DNA of 64,000 bases, from NCBI RefSeq assembly GCF_001421885.1, contig NZ_LMLH01000033.1, positions 1-64,000 of the forward strand. Direction: 5' to 3'. A program made the position numbers and the translations under genes. The stretch comes from Pseudomonas sp. Leaf48. Lineage in GTDB: Bacteria; Pseudomonadota; Gammaproteobacteria; Pseudomonadales; Pseudomonadaceae. Positions 17,021 through 25,866 of the stretch are shown here, in pieces. Under the pieces are notes generated by a model. The model was given only the letters and a program-made list of their open reading frames with translations, was not told the origin of the DNA and did not search any database. Within the stretch, counting starts at the first letter, position 1. Every line of letters starts with the position of its first letter.

Positions 17021-18394
17021 CTAACGGTCTGAGCGACCAATTTCCAAAGTAGCGCGCAATCCTTTGGGGACGCGATTCTCGAGGCTGACCTGCCCACCAT
17101 ATCGATGGGCAATGGCCTGAACAATGGTCAGGCCCAACCCCGCGCCCTGATCATTTCCGCGACTGTAGAAACGCTCGAAGAGCCGATCGCGATCCCCCTC
17201 ATCGATACCCGGTCCTTCATCCTCGACAGACAGTTCGTAGCCAATTTCCTTTTTACTCAGCCTCACGGTGACAAGTCCGTGAAGCGGGGAAAAATTCGCC
17301 GCGTTGGTGACCAGATTGTTCAAGGCAATATCGATGGCTGCTGGGTCGACTCTTACAAGGCCAATGTCGTCGCTGACATCGAAAACCAGTTCCAGATCCT
17401 TGCTCAACAACCAGGGGGTCAACTGGACCAGGCTCTCGCGGACGGTGGCTGCCAGGTCAATCGGTGCAGGTGGCTGCGTTCTTCCTTGTGGCTCGATACG
17501 AGCCATCGTGAGTAATTGATTAACCAGCCGACTGGTACGGTCCACGCCGGCAATCAAGTGCTCAAGCGATGCACGACGCTCCTGCTCACTCCCCGCCTCC
17601 ATCAGGTTCTGCGCATGCACCCTCAGCACGGCGAGTGGTGTGCGCATTTCGTGGGCGGCGTCAGCGATGAAACGTCGCTCACGCCCCATGACTTCCTGAA
17701 TCTGCGCGAGCATTCGGTTGAGGGCTGCCTGCATCGGCTCAAGCTCGGTCGGTAGTGGTGTCAACTGCAAGGGCTCGAGTGAGCCGGGATGCCTCGCTCG
17801 CAGCGTTGCAGCCATGTTGACCAAAGGCTTCAATCCCCAGCCGATGGCCAGCCAGATCATGGCGGCCAGCATCAAACTGCCCAAAATATTGGGCCACAAC
17901 GTGTGGCGTACGATTCGGTCAACCAGATCTGACCGCACATCGTCTCGCTCGCCCACCCAGATGCGCAATTTGTTCTGTTTATCCTCGAGCAGGAAAGCGC
18001 GCCAGTGGCGGTTGTTCAAATCGACTATATCGCTGAAGCCCGGTTTTCGTGGCGGTGCGCTGAACGATGGTGCACTGGCCGTGTGTACCAGCACTTCGTC
18101 ATTAATGTTCCAGACCTGAAAGGCAATCTTGGTTTCATAGGGATGCCCATCGACCCTCGGATCCGCCTCACTCAGGGCCTGGTTAAAGGCCTGATAGAGA
18201 TCAGCGTGTTCTATGCTCGCCATGGGCATGCGCATGACGCCCTGTAACAGGCGAGCGTTTTGCGCCAACTGGGCATCATAGACTTCGGCAATTTCATGGT
18301 TGCTGTCGTGCAGGTTGAGCACGCTGATCACGGCAATACCCGCCAGCATCAGGCCAATGATCAGGGTCAGGGTGCGACGCCTGATCGAGGTCAT
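17021..18394 (-). CDS. Two-component sensor histidine kinase (QseC/PmrB-like)
   Basis: A 457-residue inner-membrane sensor kinase. Helix 1 spans ~10-28, followed by a periplasmic domain of ~140 residues, helix 2 at ~169-187 and a HAMP-like linker. The dimerisation box is RRFIADAAHEMRTPLAVLR with phospho-accepting His248. The catalytic domain shows N-box NNLVTNAANFS, G1 DEGPGID, F-box FERFY and G2 GAGLGLTIV. Its start overlaps the response regulator stop by 4 bases. It is the last gene of the hemolysin-family operon, so it probably responds to an envelope signal linked to that operon's product. Confidence 0.92.
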   Translation of the reverse strand: MTSIRRRTLTLIIGLMLAGIAVISVLNLHDSNHEIAEVYDAQLAQNARLLQGVMRMPMASIEHADLYQAFNQALSEADPRVDGHPYETKIAFQVWNINDEVLVHTASAPSFSAPPRKPGFSDIVDLNNRHWRAFLLEDKQNKLRIWVGERDDVRSDLVDRIVRHTLWPNILGSLMLAAMIWLAIGWGLKPLVNMAATLRARHPGSLEPLQLTPLPTELEPMQAALNRMLAQIQEVMGRERRFIADAAHEMRTPLAVLRVHAQNLMEAGSEQERRASLEHLIAGVDRTSRLVNQLLTMARIEPQGRTQPPAPIDLAATVRESLVQLTPWLLSKDLELVFDVSDDIGLVRVDPAAIDIALNNLVTNAANFSPLHGLVTVRLSKKEIGYELSVEDEGPGIDEGDRDRLFERFYSRGNDQGAGLGLTIVQAIAHRYGGQVSLENRVPKGLRATLEIGRSDR

Positions 18395-19059
18395 TGACGC
18401 TCCTCCACCAAATAACCGACGCCACGGACCGTGCGAATCAAACCGCTGGAGAACTTCTTGCGCAGGTGATGAATGTGTACTTCCAGGGTGTTACTTTCGG
18501 CTTCCTCATTCCAGCCGTATAGCAGTTGCATCAGATGATCACGCGTCATCACCCGGCCCGCAGGAGAAAGCAATTCGTGTAGCAGCTGGTATTCCTTCGG
18601 TGTCAGGGCGACTGGCTGCCCCTTGTAGCTGACTTGCTGAGTACCCGGGTTCAGACTGATGCCGGCGTGTTCGATCAACGATTGTGCACGGCCGGCACTG
18701 CGCCGCAGAAGCGCTCGTAAACGGGCTTTCAACTCTGCCAGGTCAAATGGCTTGATCAGGTAGTCATCAGCGCCGGCATCCAGTCCGGCGATGCGGTCTT
18801 CGGTGGCATCTCTCGCGGTCAGGATCAGCACCGGCAGATTGGAGCCACTGTCACGCAGGCGTCTGAGTACTTCGAGACCATCAATACGTGGCAGGCCAAG
18901 GTCTAGTATCGCCAGATCGAAAGTTTCACTGAGCAGCGAGTGCAAGGCACTGCTGCCATCCTGCAACCAGTCAACGGTGTAACCTTCCCGGGTGAGGGCC
19001 TGATGGATACCCTCGCCGAGCGCCACGTCATCCTCGATCAGTAATAAACGCACAGGCAC
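18391..19059 (-). CDS. OmpR-family response regulator (QseB/PmrA-like)
   Basis: A 222-residue response regulator. The receiver domain (residues 1-~118) has the acidic pair E9/D10-D11, phospho-acceptor Asp53 in LAILDLGLPRIDG and the conserved Lys in YLIKPFD. The C-terminal winged helix (~128-220) carries LTPKEYQLLHELL and the recognition region LEVHIHHLRKKF, then RTVRGVGYLV. It is paired with the downstream kinase. PmrA/QseB members recognise hexamer-N5-hexamer direct repeats of CTTAAG type, and two such boxes occur at 23371 and 23412 ahead of this same operon. Confidence 0.93.
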   Translation of the reverse strand: MPVRLLLIEDDVALGEGIHQALTREGYTVDWLQDGSSALHSLLSETFDLAILDLGLPRIDGLEVLRRLRDSGSNLPVLILTARDATEDRIAGLDAGADDYLIKPFDLAELKARLRALLRRSAGRAQSLIEHAGISLNPGTQQVSYKGQPVALTPKEYQLLHELLSPAGRVMTRDHLMQLLYGWNEEAESNTLEVHIHHLRKKFSSGLIRTVRGVGYLVEERQ

Positions 19060-19064
19060 TCCTG

Positions 19065-19709
19065 TCAGCCGAGTTTTTTGTTTACGTCCACCAACAGCGC
19101 TTCAATTTCTTTGCGGCGCCCGGCATCAGCGCTTTCACGACCAGGCCGAGGCGCGGCCGTCAGTGCTTTTTGCAGCGCGGCTTTGGCTTCAGCGTAGCGC
19201 TTTTGACGGTAGAGGTGATCGCCCCAGAAGTACAGGCTATCGATACCATTCGGGTTCATTTGCAACGCCACTTTGAGCAATTGTTCGGCCTTGTCCGAGT
19301 CGCCAAAACCGATGGGCCAGCCCGGCACACGGTCGTACAGCGCACCGAGGCTGGTGTAGGCCGAGCCTTGCAGAGCCTTGGGGTCCAGGGCCAGGGCTTT
19401 TTCCAGATCGGTTTTCGCTTGCTTGACCTTGCTCAACGCACCGAGCCCTCCCTGGGCACCGGCCCAACTGCTGGTGACGATACCGGACCAGATCCAGGCC
19501 TCGGCGACGTTCTGACGCTCTTGCGTGAAACTCGAAGCCTGCGCAGCCAGTTTTTCGAAGGCATCGGTTCGTTGTCCCTCCGGCAACTCATATTGAATGT
19601 GCGCCCAGCTTTGCTGGATCCCGTTAAGGCGTTGCTGGTCGGCGGCATCCAGTGCCCAGACACTCTGGCTCAAGACGCCAAGCAGAAGGCAAGCGATGAT
19701 CTTGTTCAT
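19065..19709 (-). CDS. Periplasmic TPR-repeat protein
   Basis: A 214-residue secreted protein with a signal peptide (residues 1-~19, ending SVWA) and tetratricopeptide-type helical pairs. The clearest repeat is NPNGIDSLYFWGDHLYRQKRYAEAKAAL around residues 155-185. It lies 5 bases upstream of the regulator gene and overlaps the SDR stop by 4 bases, so it belongs to the operon. It may act as a periplasmic scaffold or carrier for the pathway; there is no catalytic signature. Confidence 0.78.
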   Translation of the reverse strand: MNKIIACLLLGVLSQSVWALDAADQQRLNGIQQSWAHIQYELPEGQRTDAFEKLAAQASSFTQERQNVAEAWIWSGIVTSSWAGAQGGLGALSKVKQAKTDLEKALALDPKALQGSAYTSLGALYDRVPGWPIGFGDSDKAEQLLKVALQMNPNGIDSLYFWGDHLYRQKRYAEAKAALQKALTAAPRPGRESADAGRRKEIEALLVDVNKKLG

Positions 19710-20515
19710 GGTTTGAGATGCTCCTGATCGGGTTTCTGGCTCAAGCGGCGGATCAGCGGCAGTTGCTTGCGCAGCCCTCGATCCACCAGATGGGGCAACA
19801 AGCTGTTGAGGCGGACAAAAAAACGTTCCGGCCAGCCCAGGTACAAGTCGCGACGGTCACCGGCAATGGCATGAATCACGGCGGCCGCTACCGTTTGCGG
19901 ATCGTCGACGTTGGCCTTCAGCGCATCGTTCAGTGCCTGGGCTGCCGGGCTGTTCATGCTGGTGCGGGTGGCGCGCGGAGCGACGTAAAGCACGTTGACC
20001 CGGGTGTCTGCCAGCTCCCGGCGCAGGGCTTCGGAGAAACCGCGCAACGCAAACTTGGTGGCGCAATAACTGGCGTAGCCGGGGTAGCCGATGGAGCCGT
20101 AGGTCGAGCCGACATTCACCACCATGGCCGTATCGGCCTGTTTCAGCAGTGGCAGCAGGAGTTTTGTCAGGCAGATCGGCGCAGTGATGTTCACTGCCAG
20201 CATCGCGCTGATCTCACTGTCATCCAACTGTTCGAGCATGGCGAAATGATTGACCCCGGCAGCATTGATCAGCAGGTTGATGCCGCCGATGCTTTCGGCC
20301 TCCGCCAGCACTTCGCGGCGGTCGGCGAGTGACGTCAGGTCGGCACCGATCCAGCACAGGTTGCGGGGATAAAGATCAAGCAGCGGCACCAAGGGTTCCC
20401 GATGCCGAGCCACGGCCAAAACCCGGGCACCACTGGAGCACAGGGCTGTGGCGATGGCCAGGCCGATGCCACCGCTAGCACCGGTCAATACGACGCGAGC
20501 TTCAGATAGGCGCAT
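19706..20515 (-). CDS. Short-chain dehydrogenase/reductase
   Basis: A 269-residue SDR oxidoreductase. The dinucleotide motif TGASGGIGLA is near residue 10, NAAG in the central strand, and the catalytic triad in VGSTYGSIGYPGYASYCATK (Ser, Tyr and Lys of the YxxxK motif). The C-terminal ~60 residues (RFFVRLNSLLPHLVDRGLRKQ) are a membrane-associating type seen in SDRs acting on lipid-like substrates. ATG 20515 is chosen because it gives the usual short lead to the TGxxxGIG motif; it overlaps the upstream gene by 14 bases. It probably reduces or oxidises the product of the ligase/diiron steps. Confidence 0.88.
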   Translation of the reverse strand: MRLSEARVVLTGASGGIGLAIATALCSSGARVLAVARHREPLVPLLDLYPRNLCWIGADLTSLADRREVLAEAESIGGINLLINAAGVNHFAMLEQLDDSEISAMLAVNITAPICLTKLLLPLLKQADTAMVVNVGSTYGSIGYPGYASYCATKFALRGFSEALRRELADTRVNVLYVAPRATRTSMNSPAAQALNDALKANVDDPQTVAAAVIHAIAGDRRDLYLGWPERFFVRLNSLLPHLVDRGLRKQLPLIRRLSQKPDQEHLKP

Positions 20516-21176
20516 GCAGGCTCTCCCCGTTACGTGGCAAGCCACGGAACATATCGGCGTAGAGTCGGTACACCACTTTGGAGGCGTGAATGACGGCAGC
20601 CTGATCGCCCGGGTCTTCGAGCTGATTCATCAGGAGGCTATAGGTCTGCATGTGTTCGATATCCAGCGAGCCATGGGAACTGAGGTAGGTGAAGGCGCTT
20701 TCTGGCAGCTCCAGGCGTTCGCGAATACTGCCGGCGGCGTGAGTGGCCAGAGCGATGCTGGTACCTTCAAGCACATTGACCATGCCGAACAATCCCACCG
20801 GGTTATCCCTGGCAATCAGGTCATAGAGAAAGCTGACCATCAGCTCGATCGGCAAGGACGGATGCCCGTCGCGTACGGCGTTTCTGTCACCACCACAGGC
20901 TTCAATGTCATTGAGGACCCATTGTTCATGGCCATACTCGTCATCAATGTATTCACACACCGCTTCGCGCAGCCATTCCAGCCGTAATGGCAAGCGTGCG
21001 CCGCAGGCCATCATCAATGGCACGGTATGACGCACGTGGTAATAGGCCTGTTCCAGAAAAGCCCGATAGCTTTCCAGGCTGACGTCGCCCTCCAGCGCGT
21101 TACGGATGATCGGTAAATTGAACAGCTCAGTGCGTTCCTGGTGAGTGGCTTCTTGCAATCGGTCAAAAAAACTCAT
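20502..21176 (-). CDS. Haem-oxygenase-like (TenA/PqqC-type) diiron protein
   Basis: A 224-residue all-helical protein of the haem-oxygenase-like superfamily, annotated in relatives as iron-containing redox enzyme. Candidate metal ligands follow the HDO pattern: Glu42 with His47/His50 in EQAYYHVRH, ExxH at 80-83 in DDEYGHEQW, Glu137 in VNVLEGTS, and HGSLDIEH (His168, Asp172, His175). Characterised members such as UndA cleave fatty acids, and others oxidise amines. Placed between an AMP ligase and an SDR, it probably performs an oxidative step on an acyl or amino-acyl substrate. It overlaps both neighbours. Confidence 0.82.
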   Translation of the reverse strand: MSFFDRLQEATHQERTELFNLPIIRNALEGDVSLESYRAFLEQAYYHVRHTVPLMMACGARLPLRLEWLREAVCEYIDDEYGHEQWVLNDIEACGGDRNAVRDGHPSLPIELMVSFLYDLIARDNPVGLFGMVNVLEGTSIALATHAAGSIRERLELPESAFTYLSSHGSLDIEHMQTYSLLMNQLEDPGDQAAVIHASKVVYRLYADMFRGLPRNGESLHAPI

Positions 21177-22654
21177 GGTACGATTTCCTCGGAAAATACA
21201 GATCCAGCCAATTGCGCCCGATAGCGTTCAACGATGGCATCGCGGCGGGGCCGGCCATTGGCGGTGAGCAAGCCGTTGCCGGGGGTAAAGGGTTGATCGA
21301 GCCGGGTCCAGTGATGGATCCGGGCGTAATCCGGCAAGGCCTCGTTGGCCTGGGCCACGGCGGCGGCCAATTGTTCGTCGGGGCAGTCCGGTCGATGCGG
21401 CCAGAGCAGCGCGTGGTTGCCGGGCATGGCCTCGCCATAGACGAAGGCCTGAGCGACAGGCCCGCGCTGCGTCAGTTCGGCCTCCACCCAGTCGGGGTTG
21501 ACGTTGCGGCCGAAACTGGTCACGAACTGATGTTTCTTGCGCCCCTTGAGGTAGAGAAAGCCGTCGGCATCGAACTCGCCGAGATCGCCACTGGGCCACC
21601 ACTCAGCGGTATGCGGTGCTTCTCCCAGATAGCCCAGCAAGGATCCCCCCTTGATCAACACCTCGCCGTCATCGGCCAAGCGAATCTCTACATGGGGCAG
21701 CGGCTGGCCGACACTGCCGGGGCGTTGCGTTTGCGGACGATTGAGGCAGACCACCGAGGCGCACTCCGACAGTCCGTACCCCTCGAAAACCGGTATACCC
21801 ACGCGTTGAGCACGATGCAGTAGATCTTCGCAAACCCGCGCACCGCCCACGGCGACAAAGCGCAAGCCCTGTGGATCGAAGGCTTTTTGTTCAGCAGTGC
21901 TGACCAGTACCAACAGCAACTGGGGCACCAGAATCAGGCTCTGGGGCGACCGGCTCGCCAGGCATCCCAGCAGCGATGGCACATCAACGCCACTGGCACC
22001 TCGAATACCCAGGGTTTTCTCGCTGGGCAGACTCAAGGTCGCGCCAGCGAACAAGGCCGCATAACATCCGATGTTCTCCAGCAGGATGGCCAATGGCAGC
22101 AGCGCAAGATGGTGACGCGGATGGGTGGGTTTGCTCGCCAGATCCAGCTCACGGGTGACACGCAAAATGCTGTCCGCGCTCAAACACACACCCTTGGGCG
22201 TCCCGGTGGTGCCGGAGGTGAAGGTCAACTTGGCGGTGCCTTCGGGCATAGGGCTCGGGTTGCTGAAGGTGCGATGCCAGAACTCACCGCTTTTCCGGTA
22301 TCCGGCTGCTTGCAGTTCATCATGCATGGACGGTTCGGCAATCACCCGTTCGGCCTGGCTTTGTTCCAGGCAATGCTTACGTTGCGCCGGATTGAAAAAA
22401 GGCGGCAAGGTCACGCAGGTCAAACCTTCGAACAACACGGCCAAATCCCAGAGCATCGCATCGACACCGTTGTCCAGCGCCAGCGCAACAACCTTGACCT
22501 GTTCATCGCGCAGGCACTGCTGACGCTGCATCACTTCCGCGTACAGGTTGGCGTAGTTCAGCTTGCGGTTATCGCCCCACAACGCGGTGACATTGGATTT
22601 TTGCTCGGCATGGTTACGCAGCGCCTGTTTGAATCGTTCAAGTTCAGGCGACAT
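21173..22654 (-). CDS. AMP-dependent acyl-CoA synthetase/ligase
   Basis: A 493-residue ANL-superfamily enzyme that would activate a carboxylic acid as the acyl adenylate. Visible motifs are the P-loop LTFTSGTTGTPKG (~170), the ATP motif EGYGLSECAS (~300), SGDLGEFDADGFLYLKGRKK (~390-410) and a short C-terminal domain. The catalytic lysine position near the end is less clear. ATG 22654 overlaps the hemolysin-family gene by 11 bases; the longer upstream frame is not credible. The substrate is unknown. It works in series with the diiron protein and SDR of the same operon. Confidence 0.88.
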   Translation of the reverse strand: MSPELERFKQALRNHAEQKSNVTALWGDNRKLNYANLYAEVMQRQQCLRDEQVKVVALALDNGVDAMLWDLAVLFEGLTCVTLPPFFNPAQRKHCLEQSQAERVIAEPSMHDELQAAGYRKSGEFWHRTFSNPSPMPEGTAKLTFTSGTTGTPKGVCLSADSILRVTRELDLASKPTHPRHHLALLPLAILLENIGCYAALFAGATLSLPSEKTLGIRGASGVDVPSLLGCLASRSPQSLILVPQLLLVLVSTAEQKAFDPQGLRFVAVGGARVCEDLLHRAQRVGIPVFEGYGLSECASVVCLNRPQTQRPGSVGQPLPHVEIRLADDGEVLIKGGSLLGYLGEAPHTAEWWPSGDLGEFDADGFLYLKGRKKHQFVTSFGRNVNPDWVEAELTQRGPVAQAFVYGEAMPGNHALLWPHRPDCPDEQLAAAVAQANEALPDYARIHHWTRLDQPFTPGNGLLTANGRPRRDAIVERYRAQLAGSVFSEEIVP

Positions 22655-23321
22655 GGCAGGCGCCTTCAATGGAGGTTGGCAAGCCCAGCCGACTGAACAG
22701 ACCGATGTTTCGTAAATGTATGAATCCGGCGCGGATATTGCCAAAGTGGACCCAAGGCTTGCTCTCGTAGTAGCTACCCCAGGCGTACCGTTCCTCGCCA
22801 AGCCGCGCCGGGTCGGCCGCACACAGCGTCACGGGGTTCAAACCCAGGCGATGAAAGCTGTTCACCAATCCCACGCTGCCAGTGAAGGCCACCCATTCCA
22901 GCCCACCCATAGCGAGCAAATAGGTCATCGCAACGATGCTCATCCGCGCGCTTCCGGTATCGCTGGCCGCCAGATTACCGACCTCGACGACCGCCGATCG
23001 GTCCACGCTATTGTTGGCGCTGGCACTGATCAGCAACTCGATTGCCTCGTCCAGGTAACCCTCCAGAAATAGCGGTCCGGCGTTTGCGAGACGTATCCCC
23101 GCCACTGCACACAGCCCGCCGGACGCGTCGCTCATGCCGAACAGTTCCGGCATGAAATGGCGAATGTCGGCACCGTGGGCTTTACGAAAGCGTTGCTGGA
23201 TAAAGCACTCGAAGGCACCGCGGTGCGAATCACCCGGCAATGCTCTGGCGAGCTGCATCGGCGCTGCTTCGGCCTGGCCAAGGTGCAGCGGCAACTGAAT
23301 ATTCCAGTTGAAATCGGACAT
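22644..23321 (-). CDS. Thermostable-hemolysin (delta-VPH) family protein
   Basis: A 225-residue protein of the T_hemolysin family. Despite the name, the family belongs to the GNAT-like acyltransferase fold group, which also contains autoinducer synthases. Key family stretches are RFRKAHGADIRHFMPELFG (~45-62), VEVGNLAASDTGSARM (~125-140) and WVAFTGSVGLVNSFHRLGL (~158-176). An excellent ribosome site (GGGAGG, 9 bases upstream) fixes ATG 23321. As first gene of the operon with a ligase, it may transfer an activated acyl group, which is inference. A haemolytic activity is not implied by sequence. Confidence 0.85.
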   Translation of the reverse strand: MSDFNWNIQLPLHLGQAEAAPMQLARALPGDSHRGAFECFIQQRFRKAHGADIRHFMPELFGMSDASGGLCAVAGIRLANAGPLFLEGYLDEAIELLISASANNSVDRSAVVEVGNLAASDTGSARMSIVAMTYLLAMGGLEWVAFTGSVGLVNSFHRLGLNPVTLCAADPARLGEERYAWGSYYESKPWVHFGNIRAGFIHLRNIGLFSRLGLPTSIEGACHVA

Positions 23322-23370
23322 TGGAAAATACCTCCCCCGGAGCAATTGAGGGGAAGTATCAATGGCATTT

Positions 23371-23428
23371 CTTAACGAAGTCTGAAGGTGAGAAAAATGG
23401 GCGGAAGCTGTCTTCAGATTGCCTTAAG
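23371..23428. promoter_or_regulatory. Two PmrA/QseB-type boxes in a divergent promoter region
   Basis: Box 1 at 23371-23387 reads CTTAAC-GAAGT-CTGAAG. Box 2 at 23412-23428 reads CTTCAG-ATTGC-CTTAAG. Both have the hexamer-N5-hexamer layout known for PmrA and QseB regulators (consensus CTTAAG-N5-CTTAAG). They lie between the hemolysin-family operon (start 23321, minus) and cytochrome b561 (plus), and the cognate-type regulator is encoded at the end of that operon. Confidence 0.6.
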
Positions 23429-23520
23429 ACTCGGTGGGCAATGTGGCGAACATCAATTTGACGACAACCAACCAGGCTGCTCGAATGAGCTGGCGGCCAA
23501 TGACTTGCATGAGGCCCAGG

Positions 23521-24063
23521 ATGATTCGCAATACAACCCTAAATCGCTACGCAACACTCTCGATCATGATGCACTGGTTGATGCTGGCGCTGTTTGTCGG
23601 CGTGTACAGCTGCATTGAAATCAAAGGATTGTTGCCGAAAGGCGATCATTTGCGAAGTTTGTTTCTCGGGCTGCACGGTATGTTCGGACTGAGCATTTTT
23701 GCCCTGGTCTGGGTCCGCTTGATTGGGCGGCTGAAACCGCGCCCGCCTATTACACCGGCGCTGCCCACTTGGCAGACGGCGTTGTCCTACCTGATGCATC
23801 TGGCACTCTATGTGCTGATGATCGTTACTCCGTTACTGGCCTGGCTGATGCTGGCCGCAGGGGGGAAACCGGTGTCCTATTTCGGTTTTTTTCTGCCAGC
23901 GCCAATAGCGGTCGACCCTGACTTGGCAAAGCAGCTCAAGTATTGGCACGAGCTACTCGGCAGCACCGGTTACTGGTTGATCGGTCTGCACGCGTTGGCG
24001 GGGTTGTTCCATCACTACTATGTGGGCGATAACACCTTGACCCGGATGCTGCCAAAGCGTTGA
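23521..24063 (+). CDS. Cytochrome b561-type dihaem membrane protein
   Basis: A protein of about 180 residues in the bacterial cytochrome b561 family (YodB/CybB type). Four membrane helices carry paired haem-ligand histidines: MMHWLML in helix 1, FLGLHGMFG in helix 2, a His in LMHLALYVLM and HHYYVGDN near the end. It moves electrons across the inner membrane, often to quinone or as a superoxide:quinone reductase. ATG 23521 is a moderate choice; 23509 and 23434 are in-frame alternatives. It is divergent from the hemolysin-family operon and shares its regulatory region, so joint control is likely. Confidence 0.85.
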   Translation: MIRNTTLNRYATLSIMMHWLMLALFVGVYSCIEIKGLLPKGDHLRSLFLGLHGMFGLSIFALVWVRLIGRLKPRPPITPALPTWQTALSYLMHLALYVLMIVTPLLAWLMLAAGGKPVSYFGFFLPAPIAVDPDLAKQLKYWHELLGSTGYWLIGLHALAGLFHHYYVGDNTLTRMLPKR

Positions 24064-24243
24064 AGGCTTTTCCCTTGTTGTTTGTCTGCATCAGCCCAAT
24101 GACTTGCATTGGTCCGTTTGTCCCTTTGAGACTTGCAACACGCTGCCAATTTTGGTCAGGACAATGGACGCAATAGATCGGTTGCCGCCGTTCATGAAGG
24201 GTAGCAACCGACTTACTGCTCCCTTCCTCAGTGACCACAATTT

Positions 24244-24293
24244 TCCGATTTCTGCCTGTCGCGAAGGGCAGTAGTCGGCCAAAAGCAGTCATT
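24244..24293. repeat. Palindromic intergenic repeat (family C)
   Basis: CCGATTTCTGCC...GGGCAGTAGTCGGCCAAAAGC followed by AGTCATTC belongs to the family also seen at 15951 and 37830. It lies in the ~400-base convergent gap between cytochrome b561 and doeD, which holds no gene. Confidence 0.6.
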
Positions 24294-24404
24294 CGATGGG
24301 CCTTCAGCAGTTCATCTCCGGGCCTCCTTACTCCCAAAATGAGTTTATGTAGTCACAATCTTCTATTCGCAGCTCATTCACGATAAGGCCAAAACTGGCG
24401 ATAC

Positions 24405-24443
24405 AAAAAACCACCCGAACGGTGAAGGATCGAACGGTTTTTT
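24405..24443. terminator. Convergent terminator after doeD
   Basis: AAAAAACC (24405-24412) and GGTTTTTT (24436-24443) form the outer stem, with CCGAAC and GAACGG elements inside. T-tracts on both strands suit termination from either side; it lies 27 bases past the doeD stop. Confidence 0.6.
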
Positions 24444-24469
24444 GGGGAGGGAGGGATGAGCGGCAAGGC

Positions 24470-25855
24470 TTAGCCCAGTATCTCGCTGGCCACGTGATCG
24501 ACCGCACTTTTGGTGATGTCGACTATCAGGTCGGCCTCCTCCTCGGTCAAGATCAACGGTGGTGCAAAGCCGAGAATGTCGCCATGGGGCATCGCTCGGG
24601 CAATCATTCCGCGTTCAAGACAGGCTGCCGATACTTTCGGACCGATCTTCAATGCAGCATCGAATGGTGTGCGTTGCTCACGATCGGCCATGAACTCGAC
24701 TGCGGCAAGCATGCCGTCGCCACGCACTTCGCCTACAAGCGGATGACCTTCCAATACTTCCCGCAACCGACGATTCAGATAACTGCCAACCTTCTCTGCG
24801 TTGGCCGTCAGGTTTTCCCGCTCCAGGATGTCGAGGTTGGCCAGGGCCGCCGCCGCGCAGATCGGATGCCCGGAGTACGTCCAGCCATGTCCCATGGCAC
24901 CTTGAGATTCGGAGGCTTTTTCGATCACGTCCCAGACTTTTTCACCGACAATCACTGCCGACAAAGGCGCATAGGCACTGGTCAGGCCTTTGGCCGTGGT
25001 GATCAGGTCAGGACGCATGCCATAGCGCTGACTGCCCATCTTCGAACCCAGGCGACCGAAGGCGCAGACCACTTCGTCGGCGATCAACAACACGTCGTAT
25101 TTGTTCAACACCGCTTGTATGGCCGCCCAATAGCCGGCCGGCGGAACGATGATGCCGCCGGTGCCCATCAGCGGTTCGCCGATGAACGCGGCGACGGTGT
25201 CCGGCCCTTCGGCCAGGATCATTTTCTCCAGCTCGTCGGCGCAATAGCGCACGAAAGTGGCTTCATCCATACCTGCCGGTGCCTTGCGGTACCAGTGCGG
25301 ACAAATGGTATGTTTAACGCCTTCGGCCGGGAGGTCGAAATGCTGGTGGAAAGTCGGTAGGCCGGTCAGGCTGCCGGTCATGATGCCTGAACCGTGATAA
25401 CCGCGATCACGGGAGATGATTTTCTTCTTCTGCGGGCGACCCAATACGTTGTTGTAGTAACGCACTAGTTTGATCTGGGTTTCGTTGGCGTCGGAACCGG
25501 ACAGGCCGTAGTAGACCTTCTTCATGCCCTCCGGCGCCCAGTCGATGATGCGACTCGACAGCTCGATGATCGCTTCGGTCGAGTGCCCGACATAGGTGTG
25601 GTAATAGGCCAACTCCTTTGCCTGCTTGTAGATCGCATCAGCGACTTCGGTGCGCCCGTAGCCGATGTTCACGCAGTACAGCCCGGCAAAGGCGTCGATG
25701 AAGTCGCGGCCTTCGTGGTCGCGGATACGAATGCCTGACGCGCTCTTGATGATGCGTCCCTTGAGCGTGCCGCTGGCGTGGTCATGGGCATGGGTCGACG
25801 GGTGCATGAAGTGCGCACGGTCTTGTTCGAACAACGAATCGAGTTTTTGGCTCAT
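24470..25855 (-). CDS. doeD: Diaminobutyrate aminotransferase of ectoine catabolism
   Basis: A 461-residue class-III PLP aminotransferase. It shows the phosphate-binding SGSDANETQIKL (~115), GYHGS (~150), the catalytic-site DEVVCAFGRLG (~250) and the PLP lysine in TTAKGLTSAYAPL (~280). In the DoeABCD pathway it moves the 4-amino group of L-2,4-diaminobutyrate to give aspartate semialdehyde, next oxidised by DoeC, whose gene lies 11 bases upstream. ATG 25855 is used; the longer open frame runs into doeC. The assignment rests on the surrounding ectoine genes more than on residues unique to DoeD. Confidence 0.88.
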   Translation of the reverse strand: MSQKLDSLFEQDRAHFMHPSTHAHDHASGTLKGRIIKSASGIRIRDHEGRDFIDAFAGLYCVNIGYGRTEVADAIYKQAKELAYYHTYVGHSTEAIIELSSRIIDWAPEGMKKVYYGLSGSDANETQIKLVRYYNNVLGRPQKKKIISRDRGYHGSGIMTGSLTGLPTFHQHFDLPAEGVKHTICPHWYRKAPAGMDEATFVRYCADELEKMILAEGPDTVAAFIGEPLMGTGGIIVPPAGYWAAIQAVLNKYDVLLIADEVVCAFGRLGSKMGSQRYGMRPDLITTAKGLTSAYAPLSAVIVGEKVWDVIEKASESQGAMGHGWTYSGHPICAAAALANLDILERENLTANAEKVGSYLNRRLREVLEGHPLVGEVRGDGMLAAVEFMADREQRTPFDAALKIGPKVSAACLERGMIARAMPHGDILGFAPPLILTEEEADLIVDITKSAVDHVASEILG

Positions 25856-25866
25856 GGCGGATCTCC

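Noticed and set aside
22644..23321. Taken literally as a haemolysin toxin gene.
   Set aside because: There is no signal peptide or pore-forming motif; the family is GNAT-like and the operon context is biosynthetic.
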